From: JANPBY01 sp963851405
Lineage (GTDB): Bacteria; Actinomycetota; Actinomycetes; DATJPE01
Assembly (NCBI GenBank): GCA_963851405.1
Contig: CAWKPB010000005.1
Location: 124,001 to 188,000, forward strand
Direction of reading: 5' to 3'
DNA: 64,000 bases
Below the pieces are notes generated by a model. That model did not search any database and was not told where the DNA came from. It saw only the letters and a program-made list of their open reading frames with translations. Both the position numbers and the translations under genes were made by a program. Shown here piece after piece: positions 41,345 to 49,964 of the stretch; within the stretch, counting starts at the first letter, position 1, and every line of letters starts with the position of its first letter.

Positions 41345-41350
41345 TAGAGT
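41345..41350 (+). promoter_or_regulatory. -10 box of leaderless cysS
   Basis: TAGAGT ends six bases before GTG 41357, so the cysS mRNA probably begins at the start codon. Confidence 0.5.
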
Positions 41351-41356
41351 GGGCCG

Positions 41357-42763
41357 GTGACGCTGCGGCTGTACGACTCCGCCTCCCGGGAGACGCGCTC
41401 GTTCGAGCCGTTGCGCGCCGGCGAGGTCTCCATCTATGTGTGCGGCCTGACCGTTCAGGGGCCACCGCACGTGGGGCACATCCGGTCTGCGTTGGTATTC
41501 GACATCCTCGGACGTTGGCTGGACTATCAGGGGCGTACCGTCACCCTGGTCCGGAATGTCACGGACATCGACGACAAGATCATCGCCAAGTCAGCGGACC
41601 ACCACATGGCTTGGTGGGCGTGGGCAGCCATCAACGAGCAGGCCACGCAGTCGGCATACGAGGTGCTCAACATTCGTCGAGCGACGTATGAGCCTCGGGC
41701 CACCGGGCATGTCACAGAGATGGTGACGCTCATGGCCGAGCTCATCGAAGCGGGTCATGCGTATGCGGCGGAGGACAACTCGGGCGACGTCTACTTCGAC
41801 GTACGGTCCTGGCCGGCCTACGGATCGTTGACGGGCATGCGACTGGACGAGATGGAGCCCGCCGGAGACGCCGACCCGCGAGGCAAGCGGGACCCTCGCG
41901 ATTTCGCGCTCTGGAAGGGCGCCAAGCCAGGCGAGCCGTCGTGGCCCACTCCTTGGGGTGACGGTCGGCCCGGCTGGCACCTCGAGTGCTCGGCGATGGC
42001 AGGAAAGTATCTGGGAGACGAGTTCGACATCCACGGTGGTGGAATCGACCTGCGTTTCCCGCACCATGAGAACGAGCAGGCCCAGTCGCGGGCGGTCGGG
42101 CGGCCATTCTCACGCTGGTGGATGCACAACGCCTGGGTGACTACATCGGGCGAGAAGATGGGCAAGTCTTTGGGAAACAGCCTTCTTGTGGAGGAGGTCG
42201 TCAAGCGGGTTCGACCGGTGGAGTTGAGGTACTACCTTGGCGCGGCGCACTACCGGTCTCACATCGAGTACTCGGAAGAGGCGCTGGCGGAGGCGGCCAC
42301 GGCCTACCGGCGCATTGAGGGCTTCGTGCAGCGTGCCTCGGAGTTGACCGATGGCGTAGTTCCAAGCGTTGTCTGCGCCGAGTTCGAAGCAGCCATGAAC
42401 GATGACCTTGGCGTTCCCGCGGCACTGGCGGCGCTGCACGATGCGGTACGGGAGGGCAACGCCTTGCTCGCTGCAGGCGACTCAGCCGCCCTTCGCGGCG
42501 CGCTCGGCGCCGTGCGCGCCATGCTGAACGTGCTCGGTCTGGACCCGGCTGACCCGGCCTGGCACCACGACGGCGCGGAGAGCGCCCGCCTGCGGGACGC
42601 GGTCGATGTCCTCGTCGCGCATGCGCTCGAGGAGCGTCAGGCGGCCCGTCACCGCAAGGACTTCGTAGCCGCGGACGCCGTTCGTGATCGGTTGGCGGCG
42701 GCCGGAATAGTCATCGAGGACTCCCCCTCGGGGTCACGTTGGTCCCTGGAAGGTGGAACCTGA
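41357..42763 (+). CDS. cysS: Cysteinyl-tRNA synthetase
   Basis: 468 residues, class I synthetase charging tRNA-Cys. The HIGH-type motif is PPHVGHIRSAL with the first Zn Cys in YVCGLTV; other Zn ligands are in LECSAMA and GIDLRFPHHENEQAQS; the KMSKS-type motif is EKMGKSLGN. The actinobacterial paralogue MshC has a different signature, so this is CysS. GTG 41357 has TAGAGT six bases upstream. Its stop overlaps the rlmB start (TGATG). Confidence 0.94.
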   Translation: MTLRLYDSASRETRSFEPLRAGEVSIYVCGLTVQGPPHVGHIRSALVFDILGRWLDYQGRTVTLVRNVTDIDDKIIAKSADHHMAWWAWAAINEQATQSAYEVLNIRRATYEPRATGHVTEMVTLMAELIEAGHAYAAEDNSGDVYFDVRSWPAYGSLTGMRLDEMEPAGDADPRGKRDPRDFALWKGAKPGEPSWPTPWGDGRPGWHLECSAMAGKYLGDEFDIHGGGIDLRFPHHENEQAQSRAVGRPFSRWWMHNAWVTTSGEKMGKSLGNSLLVEEVVKRVRPVELRYYLGAAHYRSHIEYSEEALAEAATAYRRIEGFVQRASELTDGVVPSVVCAEFEAAMNDDLGVPAALAALHDAVREGNALLAAGDSAALRGALGAVRAMLNVLGLDPADPAWHHDGAESARLRDAVDVLVAHALEERQAARHRKDFVAADAVRDRLAAAGIVIEDSPSGSRWSLEGGT

Positions 42764-43764
42764 TGGCCGGGAACTCCCAACGCAAGGGAGCCATGCGCAA
42801 GTCGGGAAGCAAGAAGGGGGCGACCGCCGGGTCGGGGGGGCAGAAGGGCAAACAACTCAAGGGCCGGGGTCCGACTCCCAAAGCGGCCGAGCGGAAGGGT
42901 CACCCCGCCGCGCGCAGGTCGGTCAGGACCCGCGAGGGCGCTTCCTCAGGGGGGCCCTCCATGGGGGGCCGCGGACCGCGTCGCGACGCGCGTGGGAAGT
43001 CGTCGACCGAATTGGTTGTCGGGCGCAACAGCGTCCTCGAAGCTCTCCGCGCTCACGTCCCAGCCAGCACGTTGTTCGTCGCCTCTCGTATCGACTCCGA
43101 TGACCGGGTCCGCGAGGTCCTCAAGCTGGCGGGTGATCGTGGGCTCGCCTTGCTTGAGGCGGCGCGGCCCGAGCTCGACCGCATGAGTCACGGGGCCATC
43201 CATCAAGGTTTGGTCCTCCAAGTGCCGCCCTACGACTACGCGCATCCAGGCGACCTCCTGGCTGCCGCGACCGACGCAGGAGAGACCCCGTTGCTGGTCG
43301 CGCTGGATGGAGTGACTGACCCGCGAAACCTGGGCGCCATCGTCCGCTCGGTGGCGGCCTTCGGGGGGCACGGCGTGCTGGTGCCAGAACGACGTTCGGC
43401 GGGCATGACCGCGGGCGCATGGAAGGCGTCGGCCGGTGCCGCCAGCCGAGTTCGAGTGGCCCGGGCCACCAACCTCAACCGGGCGCTCATGGCTTGGCGA
43501 GACGCGGGCTGCATGATCGTGGGGCTCGCCGCTGACGGTGACGTGGGACTTGCAGACCTGGACGCCGCGACCGACCCCATGGTGCTTGTGGTGGGTTCTG
43601 AGGGCAAGGGGCTTTCCCGGTTGGTCAAGGAGACGTGCGATCTCCTTGTTTCCATTCCCATGCACTCCAGTAGTGAGTCGCTGAATGCTGGAATGGCAGC
43701 TGGAATCGTTCTCCACGAGGTCGCCGCACGTCGACGGGGACTGCAGGACTCAGAAGGGCCGTAG
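42763..43764 (+). CDS. rlmB: 23S rRNA (guanosine-2'-O-)-methyltransferase RlmB
   Basis: SPOUT RNA methylase of the TrmH family, 333 residues. An N-terminal Lys/Gly/Arg-rich tail of about 80 residues (KKGATAGSGGQKGKQLKGRG) is followed by the substrate-binding domain (VVGRNSVLEALRAHVPASTLF) and the knotted catalytic domain with DGVTDPRNLGAIVRSVAAFG, VVGSEGKGLSRLV and ESLNAGMAAGIVLHEV. cysS-rlmB is the usual actinobacterial order. It modifies G2251 in E. coli; the same site is inferred here. Confidence 0.92.
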   Translation: MAGNSQRKGAMRKSGSKKGATAGSGGQKGKQLKGRGPTPKAAERKGHPAARRSVRTREGASSGGPSMGGRGPRRDARGKSSTELVVGRNSVLEALRAHVPASTLFVASRIDSDDRVREVLKLAGDRGLALLEAARPELDRMSHGAIHQGLVLQVPPYDYAHPGDLLAAATDAGETPLLVALDGVTDPRNLGAIVRSVAAFGGHGVLVPERRSAGMTAGAWKASAGAASRVRVARATNLNRALMAWRDAGCMIVGLAADGDVGLADLDAATDPMVLVVGSEGKGLSRLVKETCDLLVSIPMHSSSESLNAGMAAGIVLHEVAARRRGLQDSEGP

Positions 43765-43767
43765 GAT
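43762..43767 (+). promoter_or_regulatory. -10 box of leaderless PLP decarboxylase gene
   Basis: TAGGAT overlaps the rlmB stop codon and ends eight bases before GTG 43776, consistent with a separate leaderless transcript. Confidence 0.45.
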
Positions 43768-43775
43768 CGGGCGCC

Positions 43776-45134
43776 GTGCACCGATACGACGACGAGACCG
43801 ATGAGCTCGGTCAGGCCATTCTCGACTATGCCCAGCGCCGTCTTCGACTGGATCCGGTCCCCCTCGACGGGCCCAAGCCCTTCGAGCGTTTGCAGGAGCT
43901 CGCTGGCCAGACGATTACCGAGGAGGGTCTTGGCGGCCTGGTTGCCCTTCGCCTCTTCGACGAGGTTCTGTCCAAGGCATGCATCTCCGTGGACCATCCT
44001 CGCTACCTCTCGTTCATACCGGCTGCACCGACCGAAGCGGCGTCGCTCTTCGATCTGGTCGTGGGTGCGTCGTCTATCTATGGCGGTTCCTGGCTCGAGG
44101 GTGCCGGTGCGGTCTACGCCGAAAACCAGGCGCTGCGCTGGATCGCAGACCTGGCGGATTTCCCGGCGGAGGCGGGAGGGGTGTTCGTTCAGGGTGGAAC
44201 CCTGGGAAACCTCTCAGCCCTGGTGGCTGCCCGGCATGCGGCACGGGGCAAGCGGGGGGGCGACCAGCCGAGCCGATGGGTGATCGCGTGCAGCGCGGAG
44301 GCGCACTCGTCGATCGCTCACGCCGCGAGCGTCATGGACGTCGATCTGCTTCTGGTGCCCGGTGACGATCGGGGTCGGCTGACCGGAGAAGAGCTGGACC
44401 GATGCCTCGCGGCGCGCGATGAAGACAACGTGTTCGCTGTGGTCGGGACGGGGGGAACCACCAACTTCGGGATCGTCGACGACCTCGCGGGAGTGGCCGA
44501 GGTCGCCGCGGCGCGGGGGATCTGGATGCATGTGGACGGCGCGTACGGACTAGCCGCTCTCGCGGCACCGAGCGCTCGCGACCTATTTCTCGGGCTCGAG
44601 CGTGCTGACTCCTTCATCGTCGATCCGCACAAGTGGCTGTTTGCGCCCTTCGATGCCTGCGCCCTGATCTACCGGGATCCGAAGTTGGGCAAGGCTGCCC
44701 ACACGCAGAAGGCGGGCTACCTAGACGTCATCACCGAGGGCTCGGCTGGGGACTGGAATCCCTCCGACTACGCCTACCACCTCTCCAGGCGCGCCCGCGG
44801 ACTGCCGCTGTGGTTCTCACTCGCCACCCACGGGACGCGTGCCTACTCCGAGGCCGTAGAGACAACCATGTCGGTCGCTCGAGCGGCAACCGAGGAAGTG
44901 CGACGCCGCTCCTACTTGGAGCTGTTGCGGGAGCCGGACCTTTCAGTGGTGGTCTTTCGGCGGCTCGGCTGGACCCCTGAGCAGTACTACGACTGGTCGG
45001 ACCGCCTCATGGCGGCGAACTTCGCATTCGTGACGCCGACCGTCCACGAGGGTGAGACCGTCACGCGTTTCGCGATCGTCAACCCTCGAACGACCGTGGC
45101 CGACGTGCAAGCGATCTTGGACACCATGGCCTAG
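43776..45134 (+). CDS. Group II pyridoxal-dependent decarboxylase
   Basis: 452 residues of the aromatic amino acid decarboxylase-like family. The PLP Lys is in FIVDPHKWLFAPFD; the cofactor pocket shows GGTLGNLSALVAAR, EAHSSIAHAA and HVDGAYG. Family members decarboxylate aromatic or acidic amino acids to amines. The GTG at 43776 has a TAGGAT box just upstream. No transporter or amine gene is adjacent, so the substrate stays open. Confidence 0.9.
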   Translation: MHRYDDETDELGQAILDYAQRRLRLDPVPLDGPKPFERLQELAGQTITEEGLGGLVALRLFDEVLSKACISVDHPRYLSFIPAAPTEAASLFDLVVGASSIYGGSWLEGAGAVYAENQALRWIADLADFPAEAGGVFVQGGTLGNLSALVAARHAARGKRGGDQPSRWVIACSAEAHSSIAHAASVMDVDLLLVPGDDRGRLTGEELDRCLAARDEDNVFAVVGTGGTTNFGIVDDLAGVAEVAAARGIWMHVDGAYGLAALAAPSARDLFLGLERADSFIVDPHKWLFAPFDACALIYRDPKLGKAAHTQKAGYLDVITEGSAGDWNPSDYAYHLSRRARGLPLWFSLATHGTRAYSEAVETTMSVARAATEEVRRRSYLELLREPDLSVVVFRRLGWTPEQYYDWSDRLMAANFAFVTPTVHEGETVTRFAIVNPRTTVADVQAILDTMA

Positions 45135-45192
45135 GGCGAGGTTGGGGCTGCTCGCCTGGGGCCTGGCTTTCCGCTCGCTGGCCTTGCCCTAG
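45131..45192 (+). terminator. Long hairpin after the PLP decarboxylase gene
   Basis: CTAGGGCGAGG (45131-45141) pairs with CCTTGCCCTAG (45182-45192) with one G-U pair, beginning at the stop codon. The enclosed G/C-rich loop can fold further. It is a likely terminator for cysS-rlmB-decarboxylase, without a T-run, as is common in actinobacteria. Confidence 0.45.
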
Positions 45193-45274
45193 CGGCTTGA
45201 CGGCTGGGTGCCACCGTGGGGCTGGAGCGGGCCGGAGCCGTAGAATCCCGTGGACGCGCTGACGTGCGCGGCTT

Positions 45275-45347
45275 GCCGACGTGGCGCAACTGGTAGCGCA
45301 CCCGACTTGTAATCGGGCGGTTAGGGGTTCAAGTCCCCTCGTCGGCC
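45275..45347 (+). tRNA. tRNA-Thr (UGU)
   Basis: 73 bases folding as a cloverleaf: acceptor GCCGACG with CGTCGGC, D arm GCGC-AACTGGTA-GCGC, anticodon stem CCCGA/TCGGG with loop CTTGTAA (anticodon TGT), and T arm GGGG-TTCAAGT-CCCC. CCA is not encoded in full. A TAGAAT -10 box lies 29 bases upstream at 45241. Confidence 0.95.
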
Positions 45348-45396
45348 CCGGTTTGGTTTGCGCGTGGGCAGATGGCGTGGGGCTGCTACCGAGCCG

Positions 45397-46179
45397 TCAG
45401 CCGGTGCCGGCCAGGGTGCCCGAGAAGACCTGCCAGGCGAGCAGTGACTTGGCGACCAAACTCAGCGTGATGTAGACGGTCTCGCCGAACAGGTAATCAC
45501 GCCAGCGTCCGACCTGCTTGTACTGCAGCCACTGATTGACAGCGAAACAGTTGAAGAGCACGAACAGCGAAAAGAAGATGGCGTAGACGAAGGTCGGCGC
45601 GGTCGAGTCGCTTCCTGGTGCTACGAGGTAGGTGCCGATGGCGATCCAGGGAAAGATCCCGGCAATACAGCCGAGCCAGAACGGGAGCAGCCCCCCGTCC
45701 CCTGGGGCTTGGTACTTCTCCTGCACGAGCCCGAACAAGATCATGGACACGTTGACCCCGAACAACGCGACCAGGGCCGCCACATCGGTGATCCCCGTCA
45801 GCTGGGCGATGAGCACGATCATGATCGAGGAGCTCAGCGAATACTCGACCCACCGCGCAGTATTGCGATGCTCGAGCAGCCCGGCGCGGTAACGAGGGAA
45901 GTACGGTTTTGACGAGATGATCCAGTGCGCTCCAGCGGACAACATGAGGAAGAGCGCGACCCCCCACGCCACGTTGATCGAGAACAGAGTCACCGCAGGC
46001 TCGGGCGCGGAGCCAGGTGGCCCGGCGAGATACGTCCCGGTGACGGGCAGCGCAAACGCGGTGGCAAGCGCCAGAATGGCGACAGCCTGGAGGGCGTGGA
46101 AGCCACCCATCCCGACGTTGTAGCGGCGCAGCTTACGGAATCGGGCGTTATCCGGCGGGGCAGTGGTCTGGGTGGTCAT
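45397..46179 (-). CDS. Heliorhodopsin
   Basis: 260 residues, seven membrane helices. The retinal Schiff-base Lys is K244 in LSLVAKSLLAWQVF, the counterion is E112 in ARWVEYSLSSSIMIVLI, and His28 and His85 match the conserved His pair of heliorhodopsin 48C12 (His23, His80) by the same five-residue offset as E112 to E107. NQWLQYKQVGRWRDYLFGE before helix 7 is also family-typical. Heliorhodopsins are inverted, non-pumping light-sensitive proteins. TAGATT lies six bases before the ATG. No carotenoid or retinal synthesis gene is nearby. Confidence 0.94.
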   Translation of the reverse strand: MTTQTTAPPDNARFRKLRRYNVGMGGFHALQAVAILALATAFALPVTGTYLAGPPGSAPEPAVTLFSINVAWGVALFLMLSAGAHWIISSKPYFPRYRAGLLEHRNTARWVEYSLSSSIMIVLIAQLTGITDVAALVALFGVNVSMILFGLVQEKYQAPGDGGLLPFWLGCIAGIFPWIAIGTYLVAPGSDSTAPTFVYAIFFSLFVLFNCFAVNQWLQYKQVGRWRDYLFGETVYITLSLVAKSLLAWQVFSGTLAGTG

Positions 46180-46185
46180 CCCTCA

Positions 46186-46191
46186 AATCTA
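46186..46191 (-). promoter_or_regulatory. -10 box of leaderless heliorhodopsin gene
   Basis: TAGATT on the minus strand ends six bases before the ATG at 46179. It gives the heliorhodopsin gene its own promoter, separate from the MMPL gene upstream. Confidence 0.5.
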
Positions 46192-46284
46192 GGGCTGCGC
46201 GATGAAAGTGGCGCGTTGAGGGAGCACGTGTCGCGGCCGCCGCCGGAAATGCTGACGACGGCCGCGGGGGGCGTGAGTGATCGT

Positions 46285-48528
46285 TCAGCTCGACACGAGC
46301 TCGGGCTGCGGGCTCGGCTCGGCCAGCAGCCCCATGCTGTCCTCGAGGGCCCCGTGGCCTTCCAAGTGAGGCAAGCGCTCCCAGGCCGCCGGCATCCACC
46401 AGTTCCAGCGCCCGAGGAGTGCCATCGCCGACGGCAGGAGCAGGGCCCGCACGATCGTCGCATCGATCAAGATGGCGGCCGCGAGCCCGATTCCCATCTG
46501 CTTGAAGTCCAGCAGCGAGAGCGAGGCAAAGACGCTGAAGACCCCCACCATGACGACCGCGGCGCTGGTCACGACGCCGGCTGACGCCGTGATTCCCTCG
46601 GCCACCGCCTCCTTGGTCGGGAGTCCACGCTGCGCGGCTTCCCTGATCCGACTGACAACGAACACCTCGTAGTCCATCGACAATCCGAAGAGCACCACAA
46701 ACATGAACAGCGGCAACCAAGACACGATCGCGCCGTTCGAATTGAACCCGAGCAGCGACTCGGCCCAGGTGTGCTGGAAGACGAGGACAAGCAGACCGTA
46801 CGAAGCCGCAACCGACAACAGCGTGAGTGCAATCGCCGTGCTGGCGATGACCACGGACCGGAACGCGAGCAGCAGGACCATGAACGTCAAGGCCAAGACA
46901 AACGCAATGACGAACGGGAGGCGCGACACCATCCGTGCAGTGAAGTCCGCGCTGCCGGCCACGTCCCCCGTCACTGCCGTCTGAACTCCCGTGAGCTGGC
47001 CGAAGGTGACTGGGAGCAGGTGGTCGCGTAGTTGTGCGAGGCTCTCGGCCGCACGCGGATCCTCGGGTCCGAAGGTCAGCGGGAGGTCCACGGTGGCCGT
47101 CTTGCCGTCCGGTGAGAACACCGGGGCTAGCGGGATAGGAGCAAAGAGCCCGGTTGCTGCCGCCTCCCGAGCGAGAGCGGCGGCCGTCCGATCGATCGTG
47201 GTCCGACCCAGCGGGTCGTCGGACCAGACGACCACGGTGTGCGCCGTCCCTTCCTGCGGGAAGGCCGCGATGACCCGGTCATAGGTCTGGATTTCAGCGA
47301 TCGTCCGAGGCAGGTCGGCTGGCCCGGTGTCGCGCAGTGTCATCTCAAGCGCCGGTGCCGCGAGCGAGAGCAGAACCGCTACGCCGATGGACAAGGAGAC
47401 GGCGGGCCGAGCCAAAACGACTCTCATGATCGCCGGCCACACACGCCCGGACTCGCTGGCCGGACGGCGCAGCCGGTGCAGGTACGGAATGCGAGGACGG
47501 TCAATCCTGTCGCCCAGCTTGGCCAAGATGGCGGGCAGGACGGTCAGGGACCCGACCGCGGCCATAGCGACGACCAAGATCGTGCCGACGGCAAAGGAGA
47601 CGAAGACCGCGTTGCCGGACAGGAACATGCCGCCCATGGCAATCATCACGGCGACGGCAGACACCAGCACGGCGCGTCCTGACGTGGCGGCGGCGATCTC
47701 GACGCTGTCCAGCGTGCCGGCGCCCTTGGCTCGCTCTTCGCGGGCCCGTCGGACGTAGAACAACGAGTAGTCCACGCCGACGGCCATGCCGATGAGCAGG
47801 ATGACGCTTCCCAGGATGTCGGTGACCGGCGCCAGGTGCGAAACGATTCCAGCAAGGCCGATTGCACCCATGACGGCCGTCAGGGCCAGCAGAACCGGAA
47901 CCCCTGCGGCGAAGAGCGCGCCGAAGGCGATGATCAGAATGAGCAAGGTGATGGGCAGGCTCAGCATTTCTGCCTTGCGGAAGTCAGAATCGATCTGGTG
48001 CCCGAGGGAGGCCTCCAAGGATGCATCCCCGACCTGCGCGATGCGGAGCTCAGGATGGGACGCCTGGACCTGGGCGGTTGCAGCGGTCATGGCGCCGATC
48101 CCGGCGGTCACGTGCTCGAGGGCGTCGTTACCGGCGAGCCCCTCAGTAGCCATCTCCACCGGCAGTTGAACGGCCTCCCTTCCCTCAGAAGCCACCGGGG
48201 CGCCGACGGAGGCGACCCCTGGGAGGGCAAGGTAGGCGGCGGTGAGTTGTTGGGCGACTTCGGCCGCCGTCACATGGTCGAGGAGTCCGTCCTTCGCCTC
48301 GATGAGCGCGATCTCTGTCACCTGCGGGGGAAAGGCCGCTGCCTCCACCACGCGATCAGCGCGACCAGCCTCGCCGGATCCGGTCTCGGCGTCGGTCAAG
48401 GTGTTGGTGCCGACGGCGGAGCCGAGCAGAAGGCAACCGAGCACGAGAACGCACCAGCCGGCGATTGCTCGCCACGGGTGTTCAGCTGACCAGCGCGCGA
48501 GCCCGAGGGCGGTTCCGCTGCGATTCAT
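46285..48528 (-). CDS. MMPL family RND transporter
   Basis: 747 residues with two blocks of six membrane helices and two large extracytoplasmic loops. Helix 4 region GSVILLIGMAVGVDYSLFYVRRAREE and its repeat LFMFVVLFGLSMDYEVFVVSRIREA (each partly quoted) carry the Asp-Tyr pairs for proton coupling in MMPL transporters. The family exports lipids or small hydrophobic compounds. ATG 48528 follows GGAAAGG-type sequence. It diverges from the kinase at 48693; no lipid synthesis gene is adjacent, so cargo is unknown. Confidence 0.9.
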   Translation of the reverse strand: MNRSGTALGLARWSAEHPWRAIAGWCVLVLGCLLLGSAVGTNTLTDAETGSGEAGRADRVVEAAAFPPQVTEIALIEAKDGLLDHVTAAEVAQQLTAAYLALPGVASVGAPVASEGREAVQLPVEMATEGLAGNDALEHVTAGIGAMTAATAQVQASHPELRIAQVGDASLEASLGHQIDSDFRKAEMLSLPITLLILIIAFGALFAAGVPVLLALTAVMGAIGLAGIVSHLAPVTDILGSVILLIGMAVGVDYSLFYVRRAREERAKGAGTLDSVEIAAATSGRAVLVSAVAVMIAMGGMFLSGNAVFVSFAVGTILVVAMAAVGSLTVLPAILAKLGDRIDRPRIPYLHRLRRPASESGRVWPAIMRVVLARPAVSLSIGVAVLLSLAAPALEMTLRDTGPADLPRTIAEIQTYDRVIAAFPQEGTAHTVVVWSDDPLGRTTIDRTAAALAREAAATGLFAPIPLAPVFSPDGKTATVDLPLTFGPEDPRAAESLAQLRDHLLPVTFGQLTGVQTAVTGDVAGSADFTARMVSRLPFVIAFVLALTFMVLLLAFRSVVIASTAIALTLLSVAASYGLLVLVFQHTWAESLLGFNSNGAIVSWLPLFMFVVLFGLSMDYEVFVVSRIREAAQRGLPTKEAVAEGITASAGVVTSAAVVMVGVFSVFASLSLLDFKQMGIGLAAAILIDATIVRALLLPSAMALLGRWNWWMPAAWERLPHLEGHGALEDSMGLLAEPSPQPELVSS

Positions 48529-48680
48529 TGGGAGGGCCTTTCAAGCGTGGGAACGGGACTCACCCACGGTGTCGTTCGGCACCGGTCCGCGGCAGCACGG
48601 CGGCCACCCCTGTTCAGCCGGGGGTTAGCCCTACCCCGAGTCGGGGGGTTGCAGGATGTCTTGAGTTGAGCTCGCCTGGG

Positions 48681-48686
48681 TAGGTT
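48681..48686 (+). promoter_or_regulatory. -10 box of leaderless histidine kinase gene
   Basis: TAGGTT ends six bases before ATG 48693, so the kinase message is probably leaderless. Confidence 0.5.
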
Positions 48687-48692
48687 CGCCGC

Positions 48693-49964
48693 ATGTCCTA
48701 CCTGCCGTGGTCGCCCCGGACCTGGCGAGCGACCGCGAATGCCGCGCTGGATCTTCCCTACGGCCTGATCGTCGGAATCGTCCTATACACCGGGCTCTCG
48801 GTAGGAGTCAGCCTGCTCGTGCTGGGAGTGGGCATCTTCGTCCTCGCAGGCACTCTGCTTGTGGCGAGCTTCTTCGGCTCGCTCTTTCGCGCGAAGCTCG
48901 ACGGCGTGCTGGCCGCGGAAGTCCCGGCACGACCCAATTCGGAGCGGCCGGGGCGTGGGCTATGGCGCGGCACTTTTGATGTCCTGGCCAGCGCTGGCCG
49001 GTGGAAGGATCTGTTGCACGGCCTCCTCATGACTCTCCTCGGCCCTGTCTGGTTCATGCTCGTCACGATCTCCTGGTCGCTGGCGTTTGGCTTGGTCGGC
49101 TACCCCGTCTACGCGGGCTGGATCCCTGAGGACTCTTTGGTCAGCAACGCGGACTGGGCAATGGACGTCGATGCTCGAGGTCTCCTGGTCCGTGTTTTGG
49201 GTGGCCTCCTAGGCATTGCGATGCTCTTCGTTGCGGCGTGGGTGGCTGGGTTGACGGCCCGGGCCGACCTTGCCCTTGCGGGGGCGCTCCTCGGTCTGCA
49301 AGAGGCCGACGTCCTCCGCGAACAAGTCACCACCCTCCGTACGACGAGGGCGGCAGTCGTGGACGCAGCCGACGCCGAGCGTCGACGGATCGAGCGCGAC
49401 CTGCATGACGGCGTGCAGCCTCAGTTGGTGTCCCTGGCGATGAATCTTGGGTTGGCGCAACGCAAGTTCGATGACGACCCACGGGCTGCGCGGGCCCTCG
49501 TCGACCGGGCGGCTGAGGAGGCCAAGCACGCGATCTCCGAGCTGCGTGGCGTGATCCGTGGCGTGCACCCAGCTGTGCTGAGCGAGCGGGGACTCGATCC
49601 CGCCCTGTCCGCCATCGCCGCGCGGTCCCCCGTGCCGGTCACTGTCGTCTCAGCCCCCGAGCTGTCCGACCGACGGTTGAATCCGACGGTCGAAGCCGTG
49701 GCCTACTTTGTCGTGGCCGAAGCGCTGACGAACGTCGCACGCCACGCGGACGCTACTCATGCCACCGTGCGCGTTTCGCTGCCGACCAGCGAGTTGTTGA
49801 GAGTCGAAATCGTCGACGACGGTACGGGCGGGGCCCGAGCTGTTTCTGGGTCTGGGCTGTCCGGTCTAGCGGATCGAGCAGCGGCCGTCGATGGGACGTT
49901 GATCGTGGAATCGCCGGCTTCTGGCGGGACCACCGTGACCTTGGAGGTTCCATGCGGGTGGTGA
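48693..49964 (+). CDS. NarL-type sensor histidine kinase
   Basis: 423 residues. Four membrane segments in a putative sensor region (about 20-200), then HisKA_3 with ERRRIERDLHDGVQPQLVSLAMNLG (phospho-His in the LHDG motif) and HATPase_c with VVAEALTNVARHADATHA and GSGLSGLADR. The membrane sensor resembles the DesK/LiaS-like actinobacterial type. It overlaps its response regulator by 13 bases. Signal is unknown; a DUF4097-like gene in the same operon suggests envelope stress. Confidence 0.9.
   Translation: MSYLPWSPRTWRATANAALDLPYGLIVGIVLYTGLSVGVSLLVLGVGIFVLAGTLLVASFFGSLFRAKLDGVLAAEVPARPNSERPGRGLWRGTFDVLASAGRWKDLLHGLLMTLLGPVWFMLVTISWSLAFGLVGYPVYAGWIPEDSLVSNADWAMDVDARGLLVRVLGGLLGIAMLFVAAWVAGLTARADLALAGALLGLQEADVLREQVTTLRTTRAAVVDAADAERRRIERDLHDGVQPQLVSLAMNLGLAQRKFDDDPRAARALVDRAAEEAKHAISELRGVIRGVHPAVLSERGLDPALSAIAARSPVPVTVVSAPELSDRRLNPTVEAVAYFVVAEALTNVARHADATHATVRVSLPTSELLRVEIVDDGTGGARAVSGSGLSGLADRAAAVDGTLIVESPASGGTTVTLEVPCGW

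Noticed and set aside
43776..45134. Glutamate decarboxylase call
   Set aside because: Motifs only support the wider group II PLP decarboxylase family; substrate-specific residues cannot be judged by eye.
45281..45475. 64-residue ORF MAQLVAHPTCNRAVRGSSPLVGP and following
   Set aside because: This is the familiar false translation of a tRNA gene; the cloverleaf for tRNA-Thr explains the sequence.
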